From NCBI GenBank assembly GCA_024509875.1, contig JAMPIV010017762.1, forward strand, positions 1-64,000: a stretch of DNA of 64,000 nt. The letters run 5' to 3'. Positions 51,963 to 62,781 of this stretch are shown here, one piece after another. The position numbers were made by a program, and so were the translations under genes. The number at the start of each line of letters is the position of its first letter. The stretch's first letter is position 1. The DNA is from Oreohelix idahoensis (lineage: Eukaryota > Mollusca > Gastropoda > Stylommatophora > Oreohelicidae). A model generated the notes under the pieces. The model did not search any database. It had not been told where the DNA came from and saw nothing but the letters and a program-made list of their open reading frames with translations.

Positions 51963-53076
51963 TGTAACCGGGGCAGGTGTTCCTTAGGACTGGAACGGCA
52001 CCATATTACCTTCATGTGGCAGTGCCGGTATATGCAGTATTTTCAGTTTACTTTACAGAGAGCAGATGTTTAACTGGCCTAATCACCAGAGATTTAGATT
52101 TCTCTCTTAAATTTGTGTTACCAGGTTCGATTTTCTTCTCTTAGGTGTTGATGTAGCGAATTTAATTGAAATGGATAGATTTCTTATCTAGATCTCAAAA
52201 CTGTAGTAATTCACCTTTTCAACAGCGTTCGATTTCATGCAAAACTTTTAATATCTTTCAGCATGAAACTTAAAATTTCAACAAAGTCTGGAATTCAGAA
52301 CATTTTTACAATAATAAGCATATTAAAGTTCTATCATCTCATCAGATGCTTTCATCGATGCAAAAATCCCTTTTTGCATCTTTGTCTCGTAGGCCTACTC
52401 AATTGTCAAATATGGCGAACCTTCTCATTCCACCGTGTTCCTTCCTTTAAGTTACAGTCTTATTTTAGGTTCGACGACATTTACCCATCTCCTCAGATTT
52501 GTCCTTGATTTCTTTATCGTCATAAGCATTCCTTGAGTTAAATGCTTTCCAACACAAGAATATTTTCTACTCTACATGGTTTGAGGTGTAAGACATTTTT
52601 TTTTGCAAATTGACTCAAATCCTCGAACCTAGTTCTGCTGCGACTAGGGTTGGGAGCTCTATTCAAAATACATATTTAACGATTGTCACTACTTACGCCA
52701 GTAAGAAAATTATATATATAACCACTCAATGTCCTGAAATACACATTTTATAAGAAATGTTGAAGTTTGATTTTCTCAAACTAAGAAATATGTAGAGCTG
52801 GACCAGATACGACCTCTTGAGTTGCGCTCTTTCATTCTACTGCCAAATGGCGTCGTTGTTCCACTTTCCCCGGGGTAAATCTGAGCTATCCGATTGGTCA
52901 GGGGAAATCACCCAATTATTAGAAATGGCGTGTAGAAGCGACTCTACCCTAAATATGTGACACTATTTATTATTTTCTGTTTCTCATAAAATATAAAATT
53001 ATGGGGTGGTCTGTGCTTCCTCTGTCTTGTAAGAATATAGTCTGTTTCCAAAGGAGCAACTATGTACACGGCCACA
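51963..53076 (-). repeat. Gypsy-2 5' LTR
   Basis: 1114 bases, promoter-bearing LTR for the minus-strand element. The U5 end is at 51963, next to the leader. Confidence 0.9.
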
Positions 53077-53080
53077 CATG

Positions 53081-53357
53081 TCCAAGGTTTTCTTGCAGTT
53101 TTTTGAAAACATTGTTCTGTCCTTTCCTTTCATCACCGCCAAAATTGGAATTTGTGTTTTCTGCGCATAATCCAACTACTTTCCTGTCTAAACCATTTTC
53201 AGTTATGCAGTCATTAAGAAAACTACTTACAATATCAGATGTTTCACCTGGCAATGACTTTAAGTCTAATATTTTAATTTTCACTCCATTACTGTGATCA
53301 AAGTATCTGACAAGCAAAGGAAAAATCTTGAATTCTTTGTGGTTGGATGCATCTGTC
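53081..53357 (-). pseudogene. hAT-2 transposase, internal segment between Gypsy-2 and LINE-2
   Basis: The minus strand from 53357 encodes TDASNHKEFKIFPLLVRYFD, SLPGETSDIVSSFL, VGLCAENTNSNFGG and KLQENLGHV, an upstream part of the hAT catalytic core. Its downstream side continues in frame across the Gypsy-2 insertion to 40871 once one catg copy is removed. Its upstream side continues at 57449 after removal of LINE-2. Confidence 0.83.
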
Positions 53358-53369
53358 AGTACATAAATA

Positions 53370-56300
53370 CCCCATCAAGGCCAGCTCCTTGACGTGAAGA
53401 TGGGGCTCAAGTACAGCCATCAGCGGCTGAAAACCAAGACTGGCCAGGCCCTCCTACACTCGAGCAAGACCACAGTCTGCTCTAGCAAGTCAAGGTGCTG
53501 AAGACGGAGGCAACCAGCCAAGAGGCGCACCACAGCAATCAGGATGCCACGCACATGCGCTATGGGAAGTATGCCTATATCTGCAAAACGTTATGGCACT
53601 CGCCCTGTGACGGACACCCAGGCAGGCTCAGTGCCGGGCCCTCTGCCTCGGAAGGGCCCAACCCCTACTACTGGGGGTCCTTCTCAATTGCCCCGTGGAG
53701 CCAGGAGGCATGAGAATAGAGCTACTGGCCAAGCAAAGAAAAGACCATTTAAAATAATGCACTGGAATGCTGAAGGCGTCAATAGTAAAAAAGACGGCTA
53801 CAGCAGAAAATTAGAGCTCGAAAATATCTTAAATGAAGAGCAAGTAAATGTATGTTGCTTGCAAGAAACCCACCTCAACAAGGACATAGCCTTCAAAATC
53901 AGAGGCTACCAGTGCTACCGATCTGACCGAATAGACAGGCGAAAAGGTGGAATACTGACACTCGTGAGGAATAACATCAGTGCATGTCAGCTTGAAACAT
54001 ATATGGAGGGGGCGGAATACCAGATGCTTCATCTCAGGACAGAAAGTTCAGAATTCCACCTGCTCAACTACTACTGTCCGAGCGACCGCCCACTGGCACT
54101 AGATACAATCCCAGCAAAAGAAAGACTGATTGTATGCGGAGACTTCAACAGCCACTCACAGAGCTGGGGCTATGATCACATGGACAGGAGAGGTGAGGAG
54201 CTTGAAAACTGGCAGGATGACAATGGGCTTATCCTGATTAACCAGCCAATCGACCCACCAACCTTCTACTCGAGATCATGGCACACCACCTCTACACCAG
54301 ACCTGGCATTCCACTCACCCAGCTTGGAGTGGAACACCACACGCGTTGTAGGGAAACAACTTGGAGGCAGCGACCACCGGCCAGTCTTCCTAATTGTGGA
54401 AAATGAACTTGTCAAGGAGAGCAGCACTCTCTCTAGGTGGAACTACAAGAAGGCAGACTGGACAATGTACCAGCACCGTACTAGTATACTGGCTAGAGAT
54501 CTGACTGTAGACAAAGACATCAATAAGCAAGTCGATGAATTCAGCAGATGCATATTACAGGCTGCTCGTGAAACAATACCAAGTGGGGCTCGTAAGCACC
54601 ACAAACCATATTGGAATAGTGAACTAGAGCAGCTGCACAACGACGTGGAAACATCTCGAAAGCAGGCAGAGACCAGTCCATGCCAAGAACACCACAATAA
54701 CTACCAGCAAGCTAAAGCCAAATTTCAAAGGGCCAAGTTGCAGGCCAGGCGAAGAAGCTGGAAGGAGAAAACAGAGTCCTTGAACTTTGAAAGAGATACG
54801 AGGAAACTGTGGAAGCTGGTAAAGCAACTTAACGATGAAGGTACAGGGAGAAACTCAAGGATTGCTCTGTACAAAGATGGAAACATCTTCATGGGAAAAC
54901 AGGCAGCTGATCACTTTGCAGACTCCTTTGCTAAAGACAACAACATCGAAGTTAGCCCAGAGAAGCAACAGGAGACTCGTGAGAAACAACACGCAGGACG
55001 AGATGGAACCATACCTGAAGTTATGGAGGCACCAATCACATTCAGAGAACTGGAGCTTGCAATATCCAAATTGAAAATGAGAAAGTCGCCAGGAGTTGAT
55101 GGAGTGTCCAATGAAATGATTAAGAACTTGGGAACCGCAGCAACAACAAAGCTGCTGCAGATCTTCAATATCTGTTGGAACTCAGGCAGAGTTCCACAGA
55201 CCTGGAGGGAAGCAATCATGATACCACTCCTAAAACCAGGAAAAGACAGTTCCACTGCCTCCAGCTACAGACCAATCAGCCTTACAAGCTGCCTCTGCAA
55301 AACAATGGAACGTATCATCAACCTCAGGCTACAGTGGTACCTTGAAAGTGAAAACCTTCTTGTACCACAGCAGGCGGGCTTTAGGCAGTGTTATTCCACC
55401 GAAGATCAAGCAACTTACCTTTCCCAAGAGATTGAGGATGCATTCCAAGATAAGAAACTGGTACTAGCAGCATGGATAGATCTAAGGAAAGCATTTGACA
55501 AGGTTTGGAAAGAAGGGCTTCTGAAGAAACTGAGAAATTGTAGAGTGAATGGTAAGATGTACAAATGGGTGAAAGCATACTTGCATAACAGAAGAGCCCG
55601 AGTACAACTAGATGGCCTCAAGAGTAAGAAAATTCTACTGCGTCATGGCGTCCCTCAGGGAGGGGTTTAATCCCCCACACTTTTCCTAGTCTACATCAAC
55701 GACCTGGTTGCTGAACTACCACATGGAATGAAAGTGGCAATGTACGCTGATGACCTGGTAATATGGTGCACAGATGAGCATGCAACAGTGGCCACCAAAC
55801 TGCTACAAAGAGCTATAGATGCCTTAACCTCATGGGCAAATAGATGTGTGTCAGCATCAACATAGACAAGTGCAGCACTACGCTCTTCACCCTCTCTCCC
55901 AAACAAAAAGCTGGTGTCATCAAGATAAACGAAGAGCTCCTGAGAGAAGATAAACAACCCACCTATCTCGGAGTTACATTCGATGATAGGCTGACATGGA
56001 AGCAGCACATCAACAAGGCAGCAACAAAGGCCAGGAGGAAGCTAGCCATCCTGAGAAAACTAAGTGGAACCACATGGGGAGCCAACGGGAAAATACTTAG
56101 TAAAGTTTACCAGCAGGGCATACGACCACACCTGGAATATGGGTCAGCTGCGTGGTGTCCAGCATCAAACACCACATTACAAGAGCTAGATAAGGTGCAA
56201 AACCAGGCGCTTAGGGTCATCACGGGGGCAATGAAATCAACGCCTATAGTGGAGATGGAGAAAATGGGAAGGATACAAGCACTGAGAGAACGCAGAGACA

Positions 56301-57437
56301 CGAAAGTGCTAACACAGGCAGAAAAGTTCCTCTGTATGCCGAGCCATCCAATGAAGGACAGATTCCAAAACCTAGCAGTGGGGCGACTGAAGAGAAGCAG
56401 CTTTATCCACCAGGCTAAACGATTTCGTAGACAAACCTCAGACCTGCCTGAAGTTAACAGCCCCCTAAAGTCTGTGCCAGAACAAACCCCTTGGAGAGAG
56501 GAGTATGGACTACCAGTACACATCCACACAAAAGTGAAAGGAATATTCGACAGAGATGAACAGAACAGCGTGCAACGTAGGACAGTCACTCTCAGTTTCC
56601 TTGATGATGAATACTCACAGGACCTCTGGGTCCGAGTATACACGGATGGGTCAGCACAGAATGCAGTAAAGAATGGAGGAGCAGGAGTGTACATAGAATA
56701 CCCAAACAACACTAGGGATACGGTCAGAGTACCAACGGGGAAATTCTGTAACAACTATGATGCAGAAGTCCAGGCAATCAAGGTGGCAACTGAGAAACTA
56801 CTGAACACCAATCTCGGTCCACAGCCTGTAGTATTCCTGACAGATGCAAGATCAGCACTCCAAGCACTTCAGTCCAGAAAATTGCCAGTTATACAGGCCC
56901 TACTTTCTGAACTGTGCAACCAGCGCAGGGTCGCCATGCAGTGGATACCGTCTCATTGTGGAATACCAGGAAACGAGAGAGGAGACGGACTGGCTAAAGA
57001 AGGTGCTGCAGACGAACAACCGGACGTACCAGTTACGTACCATCAGAAGAAAAAGATGGTCAAATCTATCAGAAAGCCACCAAAATCAACGCAGGATGAG
57101 TACCAAGCTATGAACAGATCAGAACAAATAGTCATTCTGCGCCTCAGAACAGGACACAACCGCCTCCGCAGCCACATGTATACAAAATTCAAGATTGGCA
57201 ATTCAGCCATGTGTACATGTGGACAGGCACCCCAGACAGCGGAGCACGTACTGCAAGATTGCCCCGAATATGATATATTGAGGCAAACCCACTGGCCCAG
57301 AGAAACAACACTGGAAGCAAAACTATATATGGACCTCTGTATGAACTACAAAAGACAGTGAAGTTTATACAAGAAACAACATTGCAGATATAGACAATAT
57401 ATTTCAAGCGAACGAAAGGAGAAGAAGAAGAAGAAGA
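53370..57437 (+). mobile_element. LINE-2: 5'-truncated I-type non-LTR retrotransposon
   Basis: 4068 bases inserted in hAT-2 coding sequence. Target copies agtacataaata (53358-53369) and agtacagaaata (57438-57449) match at 11 of 12 positions. The 3' end is a (GAA)n tail (57420-57437). The Gag-like ORF1 is missing, so the 5' end is truncated; about 370 bases (53370-53741) precede the endonuclease. Apurinic endonuclease, reverse transcriptase and RNase H are present. Confidence 0.9.
53544..57361 (+). pseudogene. LINE-2 ORF2 (endonuclease, reverse transcriptase, RNase H), two lesions
   Basis: Endonuclease begins near 53736 (KIMHWNAEGVN), with LQETHL, CGDFNSHSQSWG and GGSDHRPVF. Reverse transcriptase has KSPGVDGVSNEMI, SYRPISLTSCL, AGFRQCYSTEDQ, AWIDLRKAFDKVW and VPQGGV. 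At 55668-55670 a TAA replaces the expected Leu codon of the PQGGVLSP block. The frame stays open after it, with YADD at about 55746-55757, until a one-base loss near 55846. The last frame (to 57361) has RNase H (YTDGSAQN, DAEVQAI, LTDARSALQAL, HCGIPGNERGDGLAKEGA) and a C-terminal CTCGQAPQTAEHVLQDC motif. Only two lesions separate it from an open ORF2, so it died recently. Confidence 0.88.
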
Positions 57438-57449
57438 AGTACAGAAATA

Positions 57450-57916
57450 AATGTAGACTTTTCTAGGTCACACCTTAACTCATTTAGAATATGGGGTGCC
57501 AAGACATTTCGAATAATGGCTTCTGTTTTCGTACGCGCACATGCAAATTTTGGCTCTAAAGTAACCTGAAGTAATTTTGATGTGCAATCCATAGACCTGA
57601 AAGTATGATTGTGTAGCACTGTATGGTATGCAAAGACGCCTTCTATAGCAGCTAATTTCTCTTCTTGGTCACCAATTTTATCAGCTCTGAAGAAAGTGGT
57701 TAACGACAAGCTTGATGCAGCTGTAACGACGGCTCTCTTATGTTTCTCACTGCTTATGTGGTTCTTAATATCACTACGTCCACTATGGCTTATCGAAAAC
57801 CCGGAGGCACATATATATTGCATCGTACATTGAAGTTTGATGTACTCTTTTTAATAAACGGATGGATATTCCTTTTGTAAATCTTCATTGAAACTGCATT
57901 TACGCTTTGGTACCAT
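57450..57916 (-). pseudogene. hAT-2 transposase N-terminus with BED-like finger
   Basis: A start MVPKRKCSFNEDLQKEYPS at 57916 is followed by a stop near 57855. The next open stretch from 57823 has ISHSGRSDIKNHISSEKHK, which looks like the histidine half of a BED-type zinc finger. Further on come VLHNHTFRSMDCTSKLL and an end at CDLEKSTFISV where LINE-2 begins. The related remnant at 63180-63616 has the same start (MPKRKCS) and the same HNHSFKSIDCT block. The finger would bind the element ends. Confidence 0.78.
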
Positions 57917-58303
57917 TTTCTTACAACAATAACAAAATATGCACAAATAGTTCACCGTTTAAATTAAATAAACGTATACCTACGCAAAATCTTGGTACTT
58001 TACCACTACCTAAAATTTCAAATAACTGCGAATATCACATTGGAACTACAAAACTAATTCGCAGTCCTGACAACCTCTTGTGCTGTTTCGGCGCCAGTTC
58101 ACTAATAATTAAAAATTCCAAATCAGCCACGGAATAAAAATTTTTTTTTTTAATCTGTGAGATTTATGCCAAATTGGCAAATTCGTCCAAAACCGGGACA
58201 AATTGGCGTCCCGGATTGCATCGAAAAAAAAAGTCGGCACAAATTATCAAAAATGGTCGAAAACCGGGACTGTCCCGGAAAAACCGGGACGTCTGGTCAC
58301 CTT
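57917..58303 (-). other. hAT-2 5' terminal region
   Basis: No gene. The outermost 170 bases carry repeated gggac/gtccc motifs (58189-58292), the subterminal pattern also found at 39207-39270 and in the short hAT element at 63050-63929. These are probable transposase-binding repeats. Confidence 0.65.
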
Positions 58304-59307
58304 ATTGTTAATTCACATTGCACATACATGTATGCATATGACTTCTTTACCTGATTGACTTATGGCTGGATATGACTCCTTTATTTCATTGACTCATGAC
58401 GGCTTATGACTGACGACAATCTGTCTGCCATGTTACTTATATTTGTACATTATATGCAGACTGACTGTGACTAAGTTAATTTTCGATGTGGCTTGTTAAT
58501 TAGAGATGTAATTAATTTTGGCCACTATTTCCGGATAGGAAATATTTGAATTGAAAAAAAAAAAATTTTTTTTTTTCACAGCTGAGGGGTTGACGTTAAT
58601 GATAAATACATATATTATATCATGTTCCTACATGCTAGCATATGTCCATTTATTTGAGGAGATGTGTTCGCCTGTTTGAAAACAACTTTGCCACGATTGT
58701 TCACTTGTGTTGAACGACGATCACTAAAGACGTAACGTATCACGTGTTTTGGTTTTTAACTATTAATCATCTGGGCCTTTCGATTTTGTTCACTGGTCGG
58801 GTGTAGACGTAGTTTTTTCGAGCTCCAGGATTGTGAAGTGTGTTATTCGTGTACTACGGCATTATTGAATTTTGAAGGCCGCTGCTTAATTAAAAACGTT
58901 TAAGATGGTTCCCGAGCTTATTCAGAAGTGTCGCACCATAACTTAAGAGAAGTGGTTTCTTTTGTGGGATATGAGGCAACTAATATTTTTGCCATGATTG
59001 ATTTTCTACCGCATTACTTGGGTTATCGGGAACATCATGAACCTCTAGTACAACGGCCACTTAATCTAAAGATGAGTTTTGGCTTTGGAGCTTCTGGTTT
59101 TGCTTCTGTTTAAATCTGCTTTCTTGTTTTTCCTGTCTTCTATCCTGGTAATGGTTTCTGTTGTTATCCATGCTTTGTGCTGATGTTATCTTTTTCTCAG
59201 TACTTCTTCACATGTTTCGTTCCATACATTTTTTACTTGTTACCAGTGGTCTTCCGTATCTGGTTCATCTTCTTCCAGCTGTTGGAGTACTTGGTATTTG
59301 TTGGATA
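58304..59307 (+). other. Unassigned sequence between hAT-2 and the first RTE fragment
   Basis: No recognisable gene. It contains loosely repeated tatgac/gactcatgac words (58330-58410) and an A/T homopolymer pair (58552-58575). A 61-codon ORF at 58928-59113 matches nothing I know and has no supporting signal. Confidence 0.4.
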
Positions 59308-59755
59308 GCAGGGCAGGTCATGTAATCCGCATGCCAGACCATCGACTGCCAAAGGTACTCTTTTATGATGTGATGCAGAAGGGTAAACGCTCCCATGGTG
59401 GCCAAAATAAGCGCTTCAAAGACACGTTAAAGACGTCATTGAAAACCTTTGACATAAACCCTGACACATGGGAAGCTGCTGCGCAAGACCGAACTGCCTG
59501 GCGCACATCTCTTCATAAAGATGCAGCTGCATGCGAATCATCCAGAAGAGCAGCAGCGGAACAGCGGAGACAAGCTAGAAAAGACCGTGTAATAAAACCT
59601 TCAATTGAAGCAAACATTCCCTGCCCACACTGTCCGAGATCTTTCCAGGCCCGCATCGGGCTCATCAGTCACCTTCGTACCCATAGACTAACCTAACATT
59701 TTCCTAATAATTGGATGAATAAAGTGGTCTTCATCACCTGTGATGGACGAACAAC
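59308..59755 (+). mobile_element. RTE-type-like LINE 3' fragment, copy 1, with 12-bp target duplication
   Basis: 448 bases flanked by perfect atttgttggata (59296-59307 and 59756-59767). Its 3' end is gatggacgaacaac without poly(A). The sequence to 59696 encodes the end of a LINE protein (RMPDHRLPKVLFYD, SHGGQNKRFKDTL, INPDTWEAAAQDR, AAAEQRRQARKDR) finishing in a C2H2 finger (CPHCPRSFQARIGLISHLRTH). The clade is inferred from memory of these C-terminal motifs. The fragment is strongly 5'-truncated, as expected of abortive target-primed reverse transcription. Confidence 0.82.
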
Positions 59756-59872
59756 ATTTGTTGGATACTGGGATCGAAAAAATTTCTCCTATTTCTTGAT
59801 TTCTTAGAAATCCCACATTATACTGTTGTCTATAGCTATATACTGTTGTAAATTTCTTGAGTTTTAATTTTG

Positions 59873-59875
<3 letters not shown>

Positions 59876-59966
<91 letters not shown>
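59876..59966. repeat. (AT)n microsatellite, left part
   Basis: About 90 bases of uninterrupted AT dinucleotides, ending at the start of RTE-like copy 2. Confidence 0.9.
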
Positions 59967-59969
<3 letters not shown>

Positions 59970-60722
59970 AACAGATTCACATACCTTGGTAGCACACTAT
60001 CTCAGAACATCGTCATTGATGATGATGTGAACACCAGGATCTCCAAAGCCAGCAGCACATTTGGCAGACTATACACCAACGTTTGGCATCGAAGTGGCAT
60101 TAGTCTACAGACAAAGCTGAAGGTGTACAGAGCTGCGGTGCTTCCAGTGCTGCTTTATGCATGTGAAACATGGACTGTATAAAGGTACCACGTAAAAAAG
60201 CTAAACCACTTCCATACAGTCTGTCTCAGAAAGGTAATGAACATCAAATGGCAAGACAAGATCCCGGATACCACCGTTCTTGACAGAGCTGGTATCCCTA
60301 GCATCGGTACTATTCTGATGCAGTCACAGATTTGCTGGGCAGGTCATGCAGTCCACATGCCAGACAATCGACTGCCAAAGATACTCTTTTATTGTGAGAT
60401 GCAGAAGGGTAGACGCTCCCATGGTGGCCAAAATAAGCACTTCAAAGACACGCTTAAAGCTTCATTAAAAACCTTTGACATAAACAGTGACACATGGGAA
60501 GCTGCTGCGCAAGACCAAACTGCCTGGCGCACATCTCTTCGTAAAGGTGCAGTGGCATGCGAATCTTCCAGAAGAGCAGCAGCGGAACAGCGGAGACAAG
60601 CTAGAAAAGACCGTGTAATAAAACCTTCTTGTGATGCAAACATTCCCTGCCCACACTGTCCGAGATCCTTCCATGCCCGCATTGGGCTCATCAGTCACCT
60701 TCGTACTCATAGACTATCCTAA
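59967..60722 (+). pseudogene. RTE-type-like reverse transcriptase C-terminal part with terminal zinc finger
   Basis: One frame from 59967 reads RFTYLGSTLSQNI, NTRISKASSTFGRLY, TKLKVYRAAVLPVLLYACE, then a TAA at 60180-60182. It continues in the same frame: HFHTVCLRKVMNIKWQDKIP, LDRAGIPSIGTI, RMPD-like HMPDNRLPKILF, and ends in CPHCPRSFHARIGLISHLRTH. This is the region after the reverse transcriptase palm. The palm motifs are missing because of 5' truncation. Confidence 0.8.
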
Positions 60723-60774
60723 AAATCTTAATAATTGGATGAACAAAGTGGTCTTCATCACACAGTGATGGACG

Positions 60775-60780
<6 letters not shown>
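59967..60780 (+). mobile_element. RTE-type-like LINE 3' fragment, copy 2, inside (AT)n
   Basis: About 810 bases with the same 3' end gatggacgaacaac as copy 1. (AT)n lies on both sides, which suggests insertion into one AT tract, although a low-complexity duplication cannot be measured. Confidence 0.8.

Positions 60781-60870
<90 letters not shown>
60781..60870. repeat. (AT)n microsatellite, right part
   Basis: About 90 bases of AT dinucleotides. ORFs coding Ile-Tyr repeats here are artefacts of the repeat. Confidence 0.9.
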
Positions 60871-60873
<3 letters not shown>

Positions 60874-62058
60874 GGCCGGCTCAACCAACGGTGCAACACG
60901 TGCATTTGCACGGGACAGCAAGCTTTGGGGGGCGGCAAAAATTTTTTAAACTTATTTTTACAATCTCGCCAAATATTCCGCCTTTAGATGCCTTTGTACA
61001 TCCCTGGGAGAATGTTTTCTTGTGGCCAGAGATCACGTGATATACACTGGCTTGGGATTCCCAGTCAGTTCAGTGAGCAGTTTCCCACACTTCTTAATAT
61101 GATGCAGCTTATTCAATTCAACCAATGACAATCTTGCGTGACCCACATTAGCCTATCATAGGCTACTTAAGTATTGATTTTTTTATCGACCGTTCTGTGT
61201 TGGCGGCTCGAATGTTTCACTTGTTTTCGAGTGTGTATTCAAGAAAGTTGATTTTGCTCAGTGTTAGTGTGCTTTGTGTTACAGTGATAAATAAGTTTTT
61301 TAAACGTTTTATGGAAATTAGTACTGTGCTTCATCGTCCTTTCTTTACTAAATAATACATTTTATTGTAGGGTTTATTTAAAACAGTTTTAATATTCAAA
61401 TAGATATAATGTCCGATAAAAGAAAAAAAAACTATCACGTGCCGAATATCGGAAACGGAAACAGGAAAAAGAACGCGATAATCAAAAACATAGCGGGGCT
61501 TTACATAAATTTAAATATCTAAAAACTGAAACAGCTAATGTAGGATAAAAGAAAATGAGCAAATGTACCGAAACAAATGATTCTGAGCTCATGGCAAAAA
61601 CTTCTAACTCGGACCGCAGTAACGTAGATATTACTAACCATGTCGAAAATGATACTGATTTGACCGTTTCCAATTCCAGAAATGAACTTGAGAGGTACAC
61701 TGATCCGGCAAGATGGAATCCTTCTTTAAGCGATACCGAAAGACTGGAAATCGTTAAAAAAAAAGGCCTGCAAGAGAGACCAAAACATGATTTCGTTTTT
61801 CCGCGCAGCTCTAATGGTCGGAAATTTTCACTGAATTTTTACACTAGGGAGCAAAGCAACGGAGAACATATTAATCTATCATGGTTAGTGTATTCACAAG
61901 AAAAAGATTATGTATTTTGTTTCTGCTGTAAGTTGTTTTCCTGTAATAAAATGTCACTTACTACTGATGGCTATAATGATTGTGGTCATATGTATGTGTA
62001 TCTTAATGAACACGAAAAATCTAAAAAACCACTTGGAGTCCCATACAAAGCGAATTGA
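60871..62058 (+). mobile_element. hAT-1 transposon 5' part (longest copy in the window)
   Basis: Starts cagggccggctcaacc, directly after (AT)n, and extends further into the transposase than the copies in the array. It is cut off at a C/A homopolymer tract (62059-62097). The copy lets the array junction be placed: it diverges from units 1-3 right after catgtcgaaaat. Confidence 0.8.
61409..62057 (+). pseudogene. hAT-1 transposase N-terminal part with TTF-type zinc-binding domain
   Basis: MSDKRKKK at 61409 runs to a stop near 61545. The next open frame is 61555-62057. It contains RWNPSLSDTERLEIVKK, DFVFPRSSNGRKFSLNFY, HINLSWLVYSQEKDYVFCFC and CKLFS, the pattern of the TTF-type finger found before the catalytic domain in ZMYM-like hAT transposases. 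The catalytic domain is absent. Confidence 0.8.
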
Positions 62059-62097
62059 ACCCCCCCCCCCCCCATTCCCCCCCCCAAAAAAAAAAAA
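62059..62097. repeat. C/A homopolymer junction
   Basis: Two long C-runs separated by atT-like bases and then an A-run, at the exact join between hAT-1 and a LINE-1 fragment. It may be real or an assembly join. Confidence 0.7.
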
Positions 62098-62510
62098 CAA
62101 CTGAACTACCAAGGGTATATAACACTTAGAAATGATAGACCGGAGGGAAGAGGAGGGGAAGTGACCTTTTTATTACATGAAGACTAAAAAAAATTAAATT
62201 GGGAACAATTCAACACAGAAAATATTGAAGGAATAAGTATAACATTAGACAGTAAGCCAGATAACTTAAAAATGATAAACATTTATAGCCTCAAGGGTAA
62301 TATAACCGATAGGGACATTGCCACTATTAACACACAAATATACCAAAGAACATTATTAGTAGATGACTTTAATGCACACCATGAGGCATGGGGTAACAAC
62401 AGAAATGATCCAGCAGGAAAAAGACTGTTGGACTACATTGAAAGTGCTGAGCTAATCATACTAAATGATGGCTCAGTGACAGGGGTTAACCTATGCAACA
62501 ATGGAGGAGA
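62098..62510 (+). mobile_element. Internal LINE-1 fragment (endonuclease region)
   Basis: Matches 15718-16130 of LINE-1 (aactgaactaccaagggt...), about 95% or better by eye. It includes the IYSLKGNITDRDIATINTQI and DDFNAHHEAWGNN parts of the endonuclease. Changes include a stop (agactaaaaaaa at 62184) and GDFNAHHEAW becoming DDFNAHHEAW. Both ends are truncated, which is not how LINEs normally insert. Confidence 0.85.
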
Positions 62511-62511
62511 T

Positions 62512-62756
62512 GTTGTTCGTCCATCACGGGTGATGAAGACCACTCCGTTCATCCAATTATTAGGAATATGTTAGATTAGTCTATGGGTATGAAGGTGACT
62601 GATGAGCCCGATGCGGGCCTTGAAAGATCTCGGACAGTGTGGGCAGGGAATGTTTGCTTCATGTGAAGGTTTTATTACACTGTCTTTTCTAGCTTGTCTT
62701 CGCTGTTCCGCTGCTGCTCTTCTGGATGATTCGCATGCCGCTGCACCTTTACGAAG
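62512..62756 (-). mobile_element. RTE-type-like LINE 3' fragment, copy 3
   Basis: Minus-strand copy of the same 3' end: gttgttcgtccatcac begins at 62512, and the coding end (RKGAAACESSRRAAAEQRR..., CPHCPRSFKARIGLISHL) reads toward it. Truncated at 62756 next to (GAAC)n. No target duplication seen. Confidence 0.8.
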
Positions 62757-62757
62757 A

Positions 62758-62781
62758 GAACGAACGAACGAACGAACGAAC
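62758..62781. repeat. (GAAC)n tetranucleotide repeat
   Basis: Five to six units. On the minus strand the neighbouring sequence gaaaataaag runs into (TTCG)n, which resembles the repeated tail of some non-LTR elements. Confidence 0.7.

Larger units (their letters stand above)
40872..53076 (-). mobile_element. Gypsy-2: Ty3/gypsy LTR retrotransposon with 3.2-kb 3' noncoding region
   Basis: 12205 bases on the minus strand, LTRs of 1113 and 1114 bases with TGT...ACA ends, 4-bp duplication catg (40868-40871, 53077-53080). Between the LTRs I see two substitutions and one T-run length change. Order on its own strand: 5' LTR, 65-base leader, gag, pol (protease, reverse transcriptase, RNase H, integrase, long tail), 3170 bases without a gene, 3' LTR. 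gag and pol are uninterrupted and linked by a -1 frameshift signal, so it may still be active. It interrupts hAT-2 in coding sequence. Confidence 0.93.
39159..58303 (-). mobile_element. hAT-2 transposon expanded by three nested insertions
   Basis: Three interrupted minus-strand coding segments (39722-40871, 53081-53357, 57450-57916) join into one hAT transposase in the right order. The outer ends carry related sequence: agttgaccata...ccgggac on the left and gtcccgg...gggacgtctggtcacct on the right. Flanking attgttta (39150-39157) and attgttaa (58304-58311) match at 7 of 8 positions and may be the target duplication, though a gap of up to two bases leaves the left end uncertain. Removing the three insertions leaves about 2.5 kb, a normal size for a hAT element. 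It is dead: stops, frameshifts and insertions. Confidence 0.82.

Noticed and set aside
58928..59113. Small host protein of 61 residues
   Set aside because: No recognised motif, no splice or promoter context, and the length is within chance expectation.
60691..60921. Ile-Tyr repeat proteins on both strands
   Set aside because: Direct translation of the (AT)n microsatellite.
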